From Serratia inhibens (GTDB lineage: Bacteria > Pseudomonadota > Gammaproteobacteria > Enterobacterales > Enterobacteriaceae): DNA of 64,000 nucleotides. Positions 18,664 to 28,254 of the stretch are shown in pieces (position 1 is the stretch's first letter; each line of letters starts with the position of its first letter). Position numbers and translations under genes: made by a program. The notes under the pieces are model-generated. The model was not told where the DNA came from and made no database searches. It saw only the letters and a program-made list of their open reading frames with translations. The stretch lies in the NCBI RefSeq assembly GCF_003591175.1, contig NZ_QYYG01000001.1, positions 1 through 64,000 of the forward strand, in the 5' to 3' direction.

Positions 18664-19785
18664 TTGAACTATCAGTTGATCACTACCGATGCCGGATTGC
18701 AGCAGGTCTGCGAGCAGGCGAGAAACCATGCCCAGATTGCGTTGGACACCGAATTTGTCAGAACGCGCACCTACTATCCGCAGTTAGGCCTGATTCAGTT
18801 ATACGACGGTGAACAACTCTCCCTGATCGATCCCTTGCCGATCAAGCAATGGCAGCCGTTTATCGATCTGCTGAGCGATACCCAAATTGTGAAATTCCTG
18901 CACGCCGGCAGTGAAGACCTCGAGGTGTTCCTGAATGCGTTCAAAACGCTGCCGACCCCGATGGTCGACACCCAGATACTGGCAGCCTTCACCGGCCGAC
19001 CTTTGTCTTGTGGTTTTGCGACCCTGGTGACGGAGTATATGCAGGTAGATCTGGATAAAAGCGAATCCCGCACCGATTGGCTGGCACGCCCGCTGACGGA
19101 AAAACAGTGCGTATACGCCGCTGCCGATGTGTTCTACCTGTTGCCGATGGCCAAGCAACTGGTGCAGGAAACCGAAGACGCCGGTTGGACTGCCGCCGCC
19201 GCCAATGAGTGTCTGCTGCTGTGTCAACGCCGCAGCGAGTCGCTGGCGCCGGAATTGGCCTACCGTGAAATCACCAACGCCTGGCAGTTGCGTCCGCGCC
19301 AACTGGGCTGTTTGCAGAAGCTGGCGGAATGGCGGCTGCGCCAGGCGCGTGAGCGTGATTTGGCGGTCAATTTTGTGGTACGCGAGGAAAATCTCTGGCA
19401 GGTGGCGCGCTATATGCCAACTTCGCTGGGGGAATTGGATTCGCTTGGCCTGAGCGGCCCGGAAATTCGTTATCACGGTAAGACGTTGCTGGCGTTGGTG
19501 GCCGAGGCCAGCGAGCTGGATGAAGCTGCACTGCCGGAGCCGTTGTCCAACCTGATCGACCAACCGGGTTATAAGAAAGTGTTCAAGGATATCAAAGCGG
19601 CGATCGTTATTGTCAGTGAACAAAGCGGGTTAAGCAGCGAATTGCTGGCATCGCGCAGGCAGATTAACCAACTGCTGAACTGGCACTGGAAATTGAAAAG
19701 CGGCGATAACCTGCCGGAATTAGTCAGCGGTTGGCGCGGTGATTTATTAGCGTCGCCACTTCAGGACATTCTGAAAAATTATTAA
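18664..19785 (+). CDS. rnd: Ribonuclease D
   Basis: DEDDy-type 3'-5' exoribonuclease that trims tRNA precursors and other small RNAs. The 373 residues contain the first acidic motif ALDTEFVRTRTYYPQLG, the second in FLHAGSEDLEVF, the third with Tyr in CVYAAADVFYLLP, then HRDC domains (NAWQLRPRQLGCLQKLAEWR). It starts with TTG at 18664 (LNYQLITTD), the same rare start used for E. coli rnd, which is thought to keep its level low. A longer in-frame ATG opening at 18613 overlaps the fadD terminator and is rejected. Confidence 0.96.
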   Translation: MNYQLITTDAGLQQVCEQARNHAQIALDTEFVRTRTYYPQLGLIQLYDGEQLSLIDPLPIKQWQPFIDLLSDTQIVKFLHAGSEDLEVFLNAFKTLPTPMVDTQILAAFTGRPLSCGFATLVTEYMQVDLDKSESRTDWLARPLTEKQCVYAAADVFYLLPMAKQLVQETEDAGWTAAAANECLLLCQRRSESLAPELAYREITNAWQLRPRQLGCLQKLAEWRLRQARERDLAVNFVVREENLWQVARYMPTSLGELDSLGLSGPEIRYHGKTLLALVAEASELDEAALPEPLSNLIDQPGYKKVFKDIKAAIVIVSEQSGLSSELLASRRQINQLLNWHWKLKSGDNLPELVSGWRGDLLASPLQDILKNY

Positions 19786-20021
19786 TCGGTAGGTAGAAAA
19801 ATCGGGGCAGGGTAAGGAAACGCTGCTCTGGTTATTCGTGAAAAATAATCGAAGAAAATATTTTTCGGCAGGATTTACTTTAAACAAGTGCGGCGCAACA
19901 TTAATTGAGATTAATCCCAAAGGCGAAAAAACGATTAATGGGCGTTTTTTATCTCAATAACTGGATGTGCATACAGTTACCCCCTGCAAAAAATATACAG
20001 GGGGTAATTAATGCGTCGCAA
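19786..20021. other. rnd-minE convergent intergenic region with terminator-like palindrome
   Basis: No gene seen. TTACCCCCTG and CAGGGGGTAA (about 19977-20010) form a strong hairpin with an 11-base A/T-rich loop just after the minE stop; it could end minCDE transcripts, although its T-run is short. Confidence 0.6.
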
Positions 20022-20291
20022 TCATTTAGCTGCTTCTTCCGATTCCGGTAATGTCACGTTGAGTTCAAGTACCGAAATATCATCCCCTTTCTGCTCAAAC
20101 TGCACGTGCAGCATTTCAGGGTCGATTTGAATGTATTTGCAAATTACCGCCAGAATATCGCGCTTTAAATCAGGCAGATAGTGGGGCTCGCTGTCCCCAC
20201 GACGACGCTCTGCGACGATAATTTGCAGCCGTTCCTTGGCTATATTGGCTGTCGGTTTTTTGCGGGACAGAAAGAAGTCTAGTAATGCCAT
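20022..20291 (-). CDS. minE: Cell division topological specificity factor MinE
   Basis: The 89-residue protein drives MinD off the membrane by stimulating its ATPase, producing the pole-to-pole oscillation that places the Z-ring at midcell. The N-terminal membrane/MinD-contact segment [20 protein letters not shown] and the dimerising beta domain ([16 protein letters not shown]) are intact. It starts 3 bp after the minD stop, completing a minC-minD-minE operon. Confidence 0.98.
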   Translation of the reverse strand: MALLDFFLSRKKPTANIAKERLQIIVAERRRGDSEPHYLPDLKRDILAVICKYIQIDPEMLHVQFEQKGDDISVLELNVTLPESEEAAK

Positions 20292-20294
20292 GGT

Positions 20295-21107
20295 TTATCC
20301 CCCAAAAAGGCGTTTCAGGAAGCCCTTCTTCTCTTCTTCAATGAAGCGGAAGGGGCGTTCTTCTCCTAACAAGCGGCTAACGGTATCGTCATAGGCCTTA
20401 CCGGCATCTGACTCGATATCAAGAATAACTGGCTCACCCTGGTTAGAGGCGCGCAGCACGGACTGGTCTTCCGGGATAACGCCGACCAATGGAATACGCA
20501 GAATTTCCAGCACGTCCTCCATGCTTAGCATATCACCACGGCTGACACGGCCCGGGTTGTAACGGGTCAACAACAGGTGCTCCTTGATAGGAGCTTCGCC
20601 TTTCTCAGCGCGACGGGATTTGGAAGACAGAATGCCCAGGATACGGTCAGAGTCACGTACCGAGGAGACTTCCGGGTTAGTGGTGATCACCGCTTCATCG
20701 GCGAAATACAACGCCATCAGCGCACCGGTTTCGATACCGGCAGGGGAGTCGCAGACCACGAAATCAAAATTCATCTCGCCCAGATCGTTGAGGATTTTCT
20801 CAACGCCTTCACGAGTCAGTGCGTCTTTGTCGCGGGTTTGCGAAGCCGGCAGGATATAAAGGTTATCAGTGCGTTTGTCTTTGATTAACGCCTGATTCAG
20901 CGTGGCGTCACCCTGAATCACGTTGACGAAATCGTATACCACCCGGCGTTCACAGCCCATGATCAGATCAAGGTTCCGCAGACCGATATCGAAATCGATC
21001 ACGACGGTTTTCTTGCCTTTTTGGGCTAAGCCGGTAGCGATGGCCGCGCTTGAAGTGGTCTTGCCAACGCCCCCTTTACCCGATGTAACAACAATAATGC
21101 GTGCCAT
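20295..21107 (-). CDS. minD: Septum site-determining ATPase MinD
   Basis: Membrane-cycling ATPase of the ParA/MinD family, 270 residues. It has the deviant Walker A SGKGGVGKTTSSAAIA (signature Lys in GKGG), the Walker B-like VVCDSPAGIETGA, and the C-terminal amphipathic membrane-targeting helix (EEKKGFLKRLFGG). It recruits MinC to the membrane and is displaced by MinE. It lies between minC (25 bp upstream) and minE. Confidence 0.98.
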   Translation of the reverse strand: MARIIVVTSGKGGVGKTTSSAAIATGLAQKGKKTVVIDFDIGLRNLDLIMGCERRVVYDFVNVIQGDATLNQALIKDKRTDNLYILPASQTRDKDALTREGVEKILNDLGEMNFDFVVCDSPAGIETGALMALYFADEAVITTNPEVSSVRDSDRILGILSSKSRRAEKGEAPIKEHLLLTRYNPGRVSRGDMLSMEDVLEILRIPLVGVIPEDQSVLRASNQGEPVILDIESDAGKAYDDTVSRLLGEERPFRFIEEEKKGFLKRLFGG

Positions 21108-21132
21108 GAAATGGATTCCTTGTCAAAAGGGC

Positions 21133-21834
21133 TTAATTTAAAGGTTGTATGGTTAAAGCGTTATCCAACAGGCTGAGCCGTGCTGCCTGCCCGAGATAAT
21201 CGGACGGGATTTGGTCGCTCAACCAGTATTGCCCTGCGATAGAGACTAGCTCAGCACCCAGGTGCGTGCAAAAAATCTGGCACTGCGTATCACCTGAAGC
21301 GCCGGCCAGCGCACGACCGCGCATCATGCCGTAAATGTGAATATTGCCGTCGGCAATTAATTCGGCCCCGGCACTGACGCTGCTGGTCACGATCAGATCG
21401 CAGTTGCGTGCATAAATTTGTTGGCCAGAACGAACAGGGGCGCTGATGATTCGCGTCTTGGCAGGGGCGTTGATATCCACCACCGGGACTGGCGCAGGGG
21501 CCGGTTCCGGGGCGGCCATTTTCTGGCCTTTGCCTTCGTTCAGTAACGGCAGCCCGGCACGGGTTATAGCGCGTTTCTGACGCTCATCTCTGCAACCGCT
21601 GATGCCAACAACGCGCAGACCCGCAGCCGTGACAGCCTGTTGAAGTTCTTTCCAGTTTGCATCGCCGTTCAGCGTTGCAACGTTGATAACAACAGGGGCG
21701 TTTTTCAAAAAAGCGGGCGCTTGCTCCACTTTTTCCAGTAACGCCTGACGAATTACCTCGGGTTCCGAATTATGCAAATGAACAACCGATAGGGTAAAAC
21801 TGCTGCCTTTTAGCTCAATTGGCGATTGTGACAT
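21133..21834 (-). CDS. minC: Septum site-determining inhibitor MinC
   Basis: FtsZ polymerisation inhibitor, 233 residues. The N-terminal domain (about 1-105) blocks FtsZ assembly; a Pro/Ala linker ([11 protein letters not shown]) leads to the C-terminal beta-helix ([34 protein letters not shown]) that dimerises and binds MinD. It is the first gene of minCDE. The promoter lies in the 136 bp shared with the divergent ycgL. Confidence 0.97.
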   Translation of the reverse strand: MSQSPIELKGSSFTLSVVHLHNSEPEVIRQALLEKVEQAPAFLKNAPVVINVATLNGDANWKELQQAVTAAGLRVVGISGCRDERQKRAITRAGLPLLNEGKGQKMAAPEPAPAPVPVVDINAPAKTRIISAPVRSGQQIYARNCDLIVTSSVSAGAELIADGNIHIYGMMRGRALAGASGDTQCQIFCTHLGAELVSIAGQYWLSDQIPSDYLGQAARLSLLDNALTIQPLN

Positions 21835-21970
21835 CTATCCTGACTCAGTCTCAGCAACTTTAAATCCCCGGAATACCAATCGGGGTGCGATATTCCGATG
21901 TACTATAAGCATGTTATAGTCAGAGTTATATCCAGGCAAGACGCTGCCCCAATTAAATAGAGTTAAAAAA

Positions 21971-22243
21971 ATGCTTTGTGTGATCTATAGAAGCCCAAAA
22001 CGGGATCAAACTTATCTTTATGTCGAAAAAAAAGACGATTTCTCCCGAGTGCCGGAAGATCTGATGAAAAGTTTCGGCACGCCGCAATTGGCGATGGTAC
22101 TTTCCCTCGAAGGACGGGAAAAGTTAGCCTCGGCGGATATTGAGAAAGTGAAGGAAGCCTTGAAAGAAGAAGGGTTTTATCTGCAATTCCCGCCGCCAGT
22201 AGAAAATTTATTAAACCGACATTTGTCAGAGGATAAAAAATAA
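21971..22243 (+). CDS. ycgL: YcgL-domain protein
   Basis: The 90-residue protein is a clear YcgL family member (start [20 protein letters not shown], then [10 protein letters not shown] and [13 protein letters not shown]). The family has a small alpha/beta fold and no established biochemical role. It is divergent from minC as in E. coli, and is followed 62 bp later by a lytic transglycosylase gene with its own ribosome site. Confidence 0.93.
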   Translation: MLCVIYRSPKRDQTYLYVEKKDDFSRVPEDLMKSFGTPQLAMVLSLEGREKLASADIEKVKEALKEEGFYLQFPPPVENLLNRHLSEDKK

Positions 22244-22305
22244 TCACCGCTGGCGCGCAGGGGGCAGGCTAAGTCAGCCCCGTGAAACGGCTAAGGAGCC
22301 CTGTG

Positions 22306-23358
22306 ATGAAATTGTCGGCGATAGTAGTGGCATCAACCCTGCTGGCGCTGGGATGCGGCGTCTGTCAACAGACGGCGGCTCAGGTCGCTCCGTCGGGCGT
22401 GCCTGCGCCGACAACTGCTGCTGCGGGCACATTGGCCGAAACCGGCCGCGATCCGGCGCAATTTCCGGCCTATGTCGAGCAGTTGAAAGGCCAGGCGCTG
22501 GCACAGGGGATTAGTCAGAAAACCATCGACAACGCCTTTGCCAACGCACATTTTGTTGACCGCGTAATCAAGGCCGATCGCAATCAACCGGAAAAGAAAA
22601 TCACGCTGGACGATTACCTTAAACGTGTGCTGCCACCCGCCAAAATCGAGCAGGGCCGAACGCTGTCCCTGCAATATCGGCCGCAACTGATGCGCGTCAC
22701 CGCTCAGTACGGTGTCCCCGGGCGTTATATCGTGGCGTTGTGGGGAATGGAAAGCGCCTTCGGCAAGATTCAGGGCCATGAAGACGTCATTTCGGCTCTG
22801 GCCACGCTGGCGTTTGAAGGCCGGCGTGAAGCCTTCTTTACCCAACAGTTGATGGCGGCGCTGCAGATCGTGGAGCAGGGTCATGCCAGCAGTACCCAAC
22901 TAAAAGGATCCTGGGCCGGTGCGATGGGCCAATGTCAGTTTATGCCGACTTCGTTCCTGAACTATGCGGCGGACGGCGACGGCGATGGCCGCATTGATAT
23001 CTGGAACAATCCTGATGACGTGTTCGCTTCCACCGCCAACTATTTGGCGAGCGAGGGTTGGCAACGGGGCATCGGCTGGGGTAGGGAAGTGACGTTGCCG
23101 GCCGGCTTCGGCGCCGATAGCCTGGGGTTGAAAGACAGTCAGGCGCGCAGCGTAAACGAATGGCAAAAACAGGGCGTGCGGCGGCCTGACGGTTCAGCGC
23201 TTCCTCACTCCACTCTGCGAAGCTGGGTTATCACACCGGATGACATGCAGGGCCGCGCGTTTCTGGTTTATGATAATTTCCGAACCATCATGCACTGGAA
23301 TCGCTCTTACTATTTTGCGATTGCTGTGGGTATGATGGCTGACGGTATCGGGCAATAG
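22306..23358 (+). CDS. Lytic murein transglycosylase, MltB family
   Basis: A 350-residue exported peptidoglycan lytic transglycosylase that cleaves MurNAc-GlcNAc bonds to 1,6-anhydro ends. It has an N-terminal export signal (KLSAIVVASTLLALGCGVC) whose ALGC could be a weak lipobox, an Ala/Pro-rich linker, then the SLT_2/GH103 catalytic domain with Glu in IVALWGMESAFGKIQG and SWAGAMGQCQFMPTSFLNYA, followed by Asp-rich DGDGDGRIDIWN. The ATG at 22306 has AAGGAG at 8 bp; an upstream GTG at 22282 precedes that site. It is distinct from the 361-residue E. coli MltB by locus. Confidence 0.9.
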   Translation: MKLSAIVVASTLLALGCGVCQQTAAQVAPSGVPAPTTAAAGTLAETGRDPAQFPAYVEQLKGQALAQGISQKTIDNAFANAHFVDRVIKADRNQPEKKITLDDYLKRVLPPAKIEQGRTLSLQYRPQLMRVTAQYGVPGRYIVALWGMESAFGKIQGHEDVISALATLAFEGRREAFFTQQLMAALQIVEQGHASSTQLKGSWAGAMGQCQFMPTSFLNYAADGDGDGRIDIWNNPDDVFASTANYLASEGWQRGIGWGREVTLPAGFGADSLGLKDSQARSVNEWQKQGVRRPDGSALPHSTLRSWVITPDDMQGRAFLVYDNFRTIMHWNRSYYFAIAVGMMADGIGQ

Positions 23359-23441
23359 ATTAGCGCTACGGTACCCCCACCAGAGCGTGGAATAACGGGC
23401 TTAGCATGCTAAGCCCCTACATGATTGTAGGGAGAGGCGGT

Positions 23442-24098
23442 ATGTATCAACATAGAGACTGGCAGGGTTCACTACTTGATTTCCCGGTTAATAAGGTGGT
23501 CTGCGTCGGCAGTAACTACGCCGATCATATTAAGGAAATGGGCAGTGCGGCCTCGGCAGAGCCGGTAGTGTTTATCAAGCCTGAAACAGCGCTGTGCGAC
23601 ATTCGCCAGCCGGTGGCGATCCCCAAAGAGTTTGGGTCGGTGCACCATGAGGTGGAGCTGGCGGTGCTTATCGGTACGCCGTTAAAGCAGGCGAATGAAG
23701 ATCGCGTAGCTCGTGCTATCGCCGGTTATGGTGTGGCGCTCGATCTGACGCTGCGCGAATTGCAGGCAGGTTTCAAGAAGGCTGGGCAACCCTGGGAAAA
23801 AGCCAAGGGTTTTGACGGCTCTTGCCCGATCTCCGGTTTTATTCCGGTGGCGGAGTTTGGCGACCCGCAAAATGCCGAGCTGTCGCTGACGGTAAATGAC
23901 CAACTGCGTCAGCAGGGCAACACTCGCGATATGATTACCCCAATCTTGCCGCTGATCAGCTATATGAGCCGTTTCTTCACGCTGCGCGCGGGCGACATTA
24001 TTCTTACCGGCACGCCGCAGGGCGTCGGCCCGATGAGTTCTGGCGACATGTTGAAAATTACGCTTAACGGCAAATCACTGAGCACTCGCGTGATTTAA
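23442..24098 (+). CDS. ycgM: Fumarylacetoacetate hydrolase-family protein YcgM
   Basis: The 218-residue FAH-fold protein matches E. coli YcgM (219). Metal-binding acidic residues are seen in HHEVELAVLIG and in GYGVALDLTLRELQ, and the C-terminal motif LTGTPQGVGPM is typical. Relatives act as acylpyruvases or oxaloacetate tautomerases/decarboxylases; the substrate of this one is inferred only. The ATG at 23442 follows GGGAG; an in-frame start at 23406 is unlikely. Confidence 0.93.
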   Translation: MYQHRDWQGSLLDFPVNKVVCVGSNYADHIKEMGSAASAEPVVFIKPETALCDIRQPVAIPKEFGSVHHEVELAVLIGTPLKQANEDRVARAIAGYGVALDLTLRELQAGFKKAGQPWEKAKGFDGSCPISGFIPVAEFGDPQNAELSLTVNDQLRQQGNTRDMITPILPLISYMSRFFTLRAGDIILTGTPQGVGPMSSGDMLKITLNGKSLSTRVI

Positions 24099-24118
24099 AA
24101 TCGTGACCAAAGAAAACT

Positions 24119-24145
24119 AAAAAGGCCCTTGAAGGGCCTTTTGTT
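24119..24145. terminator. Terminator between ycgM and the convergent CsbD/YqjD-like gene
   Basis: AAAAGGCCCTT and AAGGGCCTTTT form a compact stem followed by TTTTGTTTG on the plus strand and by T-rich sequence on the minus strand, so it can work in both directions. Confidence 0.85.
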
Positions 24146-24172
24146 TGTCCGCATTTCGGATCGGTAACCTGA

Positions 24173-24421
24173 TTACTTACGGCCCAACAAGAAGCCGAAA
24201 ACGATACCGACAGCGGCGGCGATGGCGACGCCGGCGAGTGGGTTGGACTCAACCTGGGTCCGCACGGTGTCTGCCGCGTCGCGAGCCGCATAGCTGGCCT
24301 GAGAGGCGTACTTGCGGGCTGCGCCTTTGACCTGATGTTCCGGCGAATCTGTCGCCTCACCGAAGGCTTCCTGAACAGCGCCGGCAGCTTCATTGACCTT
24401 GTCTTCTGCTTTTCCAAACAT
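24173..24421 (-). CDS. Small membrane-anchored protein, CsbD-like start with YqjD/ElaB-like tail
   Basis: An 82-residue protein. The first half (KAEDKVNEAAGAVQEAFGEA, repeated Ala/Glu/Lys heptads) resembles CsbD/YjbJ stress proteins; the second half (NPLAGVAIAAAVGIVFGFLL then GRK) is the C-terminal membrane anchor of the DUF883 ElaB/YqjD/YgaM family, which in E. coli tethers ribosomes to the membrane in stationary phase. The ATG is preceded by AAGGAGC. The combined architecture suggests a stationary-phase membrane protein; the function is not established. Confidence 0.8.
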   Translation of the reverse strand: MFGKAEDKVNEAAGAVQEAFGEATDSPEHQVKGAARKYASQASYAARDAADTVRTQVESNPLAGVAIAAAVGIVFGFLLGRK

Positions 24422-24824
24422 GTTTAGCTCCTTATCTCTGTTCTAAAGGCGAACATTAACCATAGCAGCATTATCGCGGGGCGGGCGGCATAACCTGCTT
24501 TATGAGAAGAATCCGAGCATTACCGCAGGGGAGACTGAAGGTATCAGACGGCAGAAACCAAAAAGGTGAGGGCAGGTAATTTGTACTTATAATTGAGGGA
24601 AGGGGGCGGTTTCCCCGCCAGATAAAACCGGCAACGCTTTGATATTCCGGTTGCCCAAAGTTGGACGTCATTGTTTTAAATAGCGTTTTTTTTAAGCGCA
24701 CCTTGCGTTATCATTATGATTGTACTGTGTTTTTAGTCTTTTCATTCGGCTGGAATATCTATATAGTGCACCCTCAAAACCTGTGCGCAGGTTATCTATT
24801 CATTTACCTATACCGGACGCGAAT
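24422..24824. other. Intergenic region before ycgN; no gene seen
   Basis: About 400 bp, increasingly AT-rich toward ycgN. Minus-strand openings within it lack a ribosome site and resemble nothing known. It must hold the divergent promoters of the CsbD/YqjD-like gene and ycgN. Confidence 0.55.
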
Positions 24825-25271
24825 ATGTCACAAACCCCTTTTTGGCAACAAAAAACGCTGGCGGAAATGTCAGAACAAGAGTGGGAATCGCTGTGCGACG
24901 GTTGTGGGCAATGCTGTCTGAATAAGCTGATCGACGAAGATACCGACGAGATTTATTTCACCAACGTAGCCTGCAATCAGTTGAATATTAAGTCGTGTCA
25001 GTGCCGCAACTATGAGCGCCGCTTCGAACTGGAAGAAGATTGCATCAAACTGACGCGCGAAAACCTGACTACCTTTGACTGGCTGCCGCCTACCTGTGCG
25101 TATCGCCTGATTGGCGAAGGCAAACCGCTGTTTTCATGGCATCCGCTGGTAAGCGGTTCCAAGGCGGCTATGCACGGTGAACGTATTACGGTGCGGCACA
25201 TTGCGGTGCGTGAGAGTGAAGTGGTGGACTGGCAGGATCACATCTTGAACAAGCCGAGCTGGGCGAGATAA
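24825..25271 (+). CDS. ycgN: YcgN-family protein with CxxCxxCC metal-binding motif (UPF0260)
   Basis: The 148-residue protein is a close match to E. coli YcgN (start [20 protein letters not shown]). It has the cysteine motif CDGCGQCC, further cysteines in [16 protein letters not shown], and the CxxCxxCC-family end [15 protein letters not shown]. The Cys pattern suggests a bound metal or Fe-S cluster; the reaction is unknown. The ATG at 24825 is chosen because similarity starts there; the opening extends upstream without a site. Confidence 0.93.
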   Translation: MSQTPFWQQKTLAEMSEQEWESLCDGCGQCCLNKLIDEDTDEIYFTNVACNQLNIKSCQCRNYERRFELEEDCIKLTRENLTTFDWLPPTCAYRLIGEGKPLFSWHPLVSGSKAAMHGERITVRHIAVRESEVVDWQDHILNKPSWAR

Positions 25272-25626
25272 GGAAAAAAGCCCCTGCAAAGAGAGAGGGG
25301 CAAGACACACAACAACACCAGGGAAATCGGTAATACAACATGCGGTTACTATAAGGATTTTTTGGCTGAAGTTCATCAGAATATTGATGCAATAATGCAT
25401 CACTATGATGAGTTTTTTTGTATGAACTTGATGAGTACAAAAACATCACCCTTTATGTCTTGCTGCCAGGCAGCGATCGGGTAATGCATTGCCTCTGCGA
25501 TTAACGCGTTATGCCCTTCAAACTTAATGTTATGTAAATTACCCGCCCAATCCCGTCTGAATGCTTCTTTATCGTTGTGATATTAAGTAGTTTGACCACT
25601 CTCCCGCAGGTTCCGAGAGTACAATA
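25272..25626. other. Structured intergenic region after ycgN
   Basis: A GCCCCT/AGGGGC hairpin lies at 25280-25301. Farther on, AAGTTCAT (25369-25376) and ATGAACTT (25422-25429) enclose a second palindrome GATGCA/TGCATC (25386-25401) and a small stem CATCA/TGATG followed by TTTTTTT (25398-25419), which looks like an intrinsic terminator on the plus strand. No protein gene is supported. Confidence 0.4.
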
Positions 25627-25716
25627 ATGAAAATGATACGACTGTTTGCCGTAGCTGGGGCATTGATAGTGCTCGTTTATTACCTTACGCATACTTGACG
25701 TCGGGTTACCTCTGAA
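25627..25716 (+). CDS. Possible 29-residue membrane peptide
   Basis: A short ORF (start MKMIRLFAVAGALIVLVYL, end YLTSGYL) with a basic start and one strongly hydrophobic segment of about 16 residues, typical of small bacterial membrane proteins. The ribosome site is weak (GAGAG, about 9 bp upstream) and no homologue is recognised. It lies between ycgN and dsbB, just before a terminator. It could be chance. Confidence 0.35.
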
Positions 25717-25736
25717 AATCACAAGCAATCCCATGC

Positions 25737-25763
25737 AAAACGGCGCCCAGAGGCGCCGTTTTC
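25737..25763. terminator. dsbB terminator
   Basis: CGGCGCC (25741-25747) and GGCGCCG (25752-25758), flanked by AAAA and TTTT, form a bidirectional terminator after the dsbB stop. Confidence 0.85.
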
Positions 25764-25784
25764 ATTAATACCGCAATGCCGCAT

Positions 25785-26315
25785 TTAGCGGCTGAACAGG
25801 TCACGGCGACGCGGCCGGACAAACTGCGCGATCAGCACGACGATGGCGATGAGCAGGTAGGCCGCGAAGATACCCACCAGCCACTGCGGCATTTCCAGCG
25901 ACAGGAACTGCCATTGGCGCACCGAACAGTCACCGGAAGCGTGAAACACCGCCGGTAGCCATTTATCCAGCGGCAGCCAGGATGGGAAGCTGACGAAGAA
26001 ATCACAGGTATTGAACGGCGAAGGGTGCAGTTGGATCATGGTGTGTTTCCATGCCAGCTGTACACCTTCCCAGGCGCTGTAAATCCACAACAGGATCGCG
26101 ACGTAGCGCAGCGGCGTTTTCGGCGCGATGGCACCGACCAATGAGGCGCCGAGAATGCCAAACAGCGCGCAGCGTTCATAAATGCACATCACACAGGGTT
26201 GCAGCAGCATTACGTGCTGAAAGTAGAGCGCAACTAATTCCAGCACCAGCGCAGTCAGGGCCATTAGCAGCCAAGCACCGCGCCCCTGCGAGCAACGGTT
26301 AAAGAATTGCAACAT
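25785..26315 (-). CDS. dsbB: Disulfide bond formation protein DsbB
   Basis: Inner-membrane quinone reductase that reoxidises periplasmic DsbA. The 176 residues, four transmembrane segments and both periplasmic cysteine pairs are present: Cys41-Cys44 in [11 protein letters not shown] and the second pair in NTCDFF and ASGDCSV. The quinone-contacting Arg lies in IYERC. The start at 26315 ([15 protein letters not shown]) matches E. coli; the opening runs 18 codons further upstream without support. It is downstream of nhaB and in the same direction, as in E. coli. Confidence 0.97.
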   Translation of the reverse strand: MLQFFNRCSQGRGAWLLMALTALVLELVALYFQHVMLLQPCVMCIYERCALFGILGASLVGAIAPKTPLRYVAILLWIYSAWEGVQLAWKHTMIQLHPSPFNTCDFFVSFPSWLPLDKWLPAVFHASGDCSVRQWQFLSLEMPQWLVGIFAAYLLIAIVVLIAQFVRPRRRDLFSR

Positions 26316-26439
26316 ATATTTATTCTTCCATGCAGTAAGCAATTGAACCGGCAGTGTAAACCAATTCAACCCCGCTGCCAGCCACCTGGGCTGGATTCAG
26401 CACAAAAATAGTCGCTGGCAACCGAGTGGGCAGGCACTG

Positions 26440-28023
26440 TTAATGAGAAGCCGCTTCGATCGAAGGCAATGTCAGCCAATGCCACTGGGTTAGCAGGTCG
26501 GTCATTGGCGCCAGAGTAAACTGTACGCACAGCAGCCCAACGAGGGTCAGTACCACAGTATAGGGCAAAGCCATCCACACCATTCGCCCATAGGACAAAC
26601 GCACCAGCGGCGCCAATGCAGACGTCAGCAGGAACAAAAATGCCGCCTGGCCATTCGGCGTGGCGACCGAGGGCAGGTTGGTTCCGGTGTTAATGGCGAC
26701 TGCCAGCATCTCGAATTGCTTTAGGGAGATTGCTCCGCTGTTGAACGCGGCGCGCGCCTCATTGATGTAAACCGTGCCGACGAACACGTTATCGGAGACC
26801 GACGACAGCAGGCCGTTAAACAGATAAAACAGCGCCAACTGCGAAGAGGGTTCCGCCTGCAGGACAAACTGGATGATGGGGCTGAACAGGTGCTGCTCGA
26901 TGATCACCGCGACCACGGTGAAAAATACCGTCAGCAGGGCAGTAAAGGGCAGCGCTTCCTGAAATGCCTTGCCGATAGCGTGCTCGTCGGTTACGCCGCA
27001 CAGGGAGGTGGCGAGAATGATCACCGACAGGCCTATCAGGCCAACCTCCGCCAGATGAAAGGCCAGCGCCATGACCAGCCAAATGCCGATAAGCGCCTGC
27101 ACCGCCAGCTTGACCTGTTCTTGTTTGCTGCGTCCTGCGGTGGCCTGACGGTCAAACTCTTTCAGTACCTCACGTACGCGTTCCGGCAGTTTGGCGCCAT
27201 AGCCGAAAATGCCAAAGCGTTCGAGCAGCAGGCAGAGCATCAGGCCGCACACTATTACCGGCAGGGTAACCGGCGCCATCCGCAGGAAGAACTCGGCAAA
27301 TCCCCAGCCGGCGCTTTTGGCGATAATCAGGTTCTGCGGCTCACCCACCATGGTCATTACGCCGCCCAGCGCGGTGCCGACGCCGGCGTGCATCAGCAAG
27401 CTGCGCAAGAAGGCGCGGAACTGCTCCAGCGTTTGCTTGTGATCCTCACTTGCCAGTTCGCTGTCGTCACCGACATCGCTATGACCCTCTGCCCGATTAG
27501 AGGCCACGTTGTGATAGATCGAGTAAAAACCTGTGGCGACGCTGATCACCACAGCGACCACCGTCAGCGCATCCAGGAAGGCGGACAGCAGCGCCGCAGC
27601 CAGGCAGAACGCCAGTGAAAGCAGCATTTTCGAGCGGATATTAAGTAGCAGCTTGGTAAACACGAACAGCAGCAACTGCTTCATAAAGTAGATGCCGGCC
27701 ACCATAAAGATCAGCAGCAACAACACATCCAGATTATGGGCAATTTCTTCGCCCACGCGAGCGGGGCTGGTCATGCCAATCAGCACCGCTTCAATCGCCA
27801 GCAGGCCGCCCGGCAACAGCGGATAACACTTCAGTGCCATTGCCAGGGTAAAGATAAACTCGATCACCAACAGCCAACCGGCGATAAAGGGATCGACCAG
27901 GAAGAAAACCAGCGGGTTGACCAATAAGAAAACGATGATGGCCAATTTATAGCTGTCAGGTGAATGCCCGAGAAAGTTTTTCACCAGAGCACTGCGTAAG
28001 GTTGTTTCCATTTTGCGTGACAT
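26440..28023 (-). CDS. nhaB: Na+/H+ antiporter NhaB
   Basis: Electrogenic sodium/proton antiporter of the inner membrane. The 527 residues carry about a dozen hydrophobic segments, with strongly conserved blocks [39 protein letters not shown] and [18 protein letters not shown]. The second in-frame ATG at 28011 is an alternative start nearer the E. coli N-terminus; AGGA lies between the two possibilities. It is divergent from fadR (231 bp apart) and upstream of dsbB. Confidence 0.96.
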   Translation of the reverse strand: MSRKMETTLRSALVKNFLGHSPDSYKLAIIVFLLVNPLVFFLVDPFIAGWLLVIEFIFTLAMALKCYPLLPGGLLAIEAVLIGMTSPARVGEEIAHNLDVLLLLIFMVAGIYFMKQLLLFVFTKLLLNIRSKMLLSLAFCLAAALLSAFLDALTVVAVVISVATGFYSIYHNVASNRAEGHSDVGDDSELASEDHKQTLEQFRAFLRSLLMHAGVGTALGGVMTMVGEPQNLIIAKSAGWGFAEFFLRMAPVTLPVIVCGLMLCLLLERFGIFGYGAKLPERVREVLKEFDRQATAGRSKQEQVKLAVQALIGIWLVMALAFHLAEVGLIGLSVIILATSLCGVTDEHAIGKAFQEALPFTALLTVFFTVVAVIIEQHLFSPIIQFVLQAEPSSQLALFYLFNGLLSSVSDNVFVGTVYINEARAAFNSGAISLKQFEMLAVAINTGTNLPSVATPNGQAAFLFLLTSALAPLVRLSYGRMVWMALPYTVVLTLVGLLCVQFTLAPMTDLLTQWHWLTLPSIEAASH

Positions 28024-28254
28024 GTCCTGAAAATAAGTTGTTGCATATTACCCTAACAATGCCGCCGGGGCGGAGGCAATAGGGCCTTGCTTTATGAAGA
28101 GCAATTTCTCCGAAGTGGTGTTTTTGCACAATTTTTGCCACTTTATGCACACTTTCGTTTAATGTTTTTCGCTCACGCTATGTCATGCTGGAGCGATCTG
28201 GTATGATCAGCCGATTACTATTACTGATTATCGTCGCAACGGAACGTCAAAAAC

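Noticed and set aside
24471-24701. 76-codon minus-strand opening before ycgN
   Set aside because: No ribosome site, no similarity, random-looking composition.
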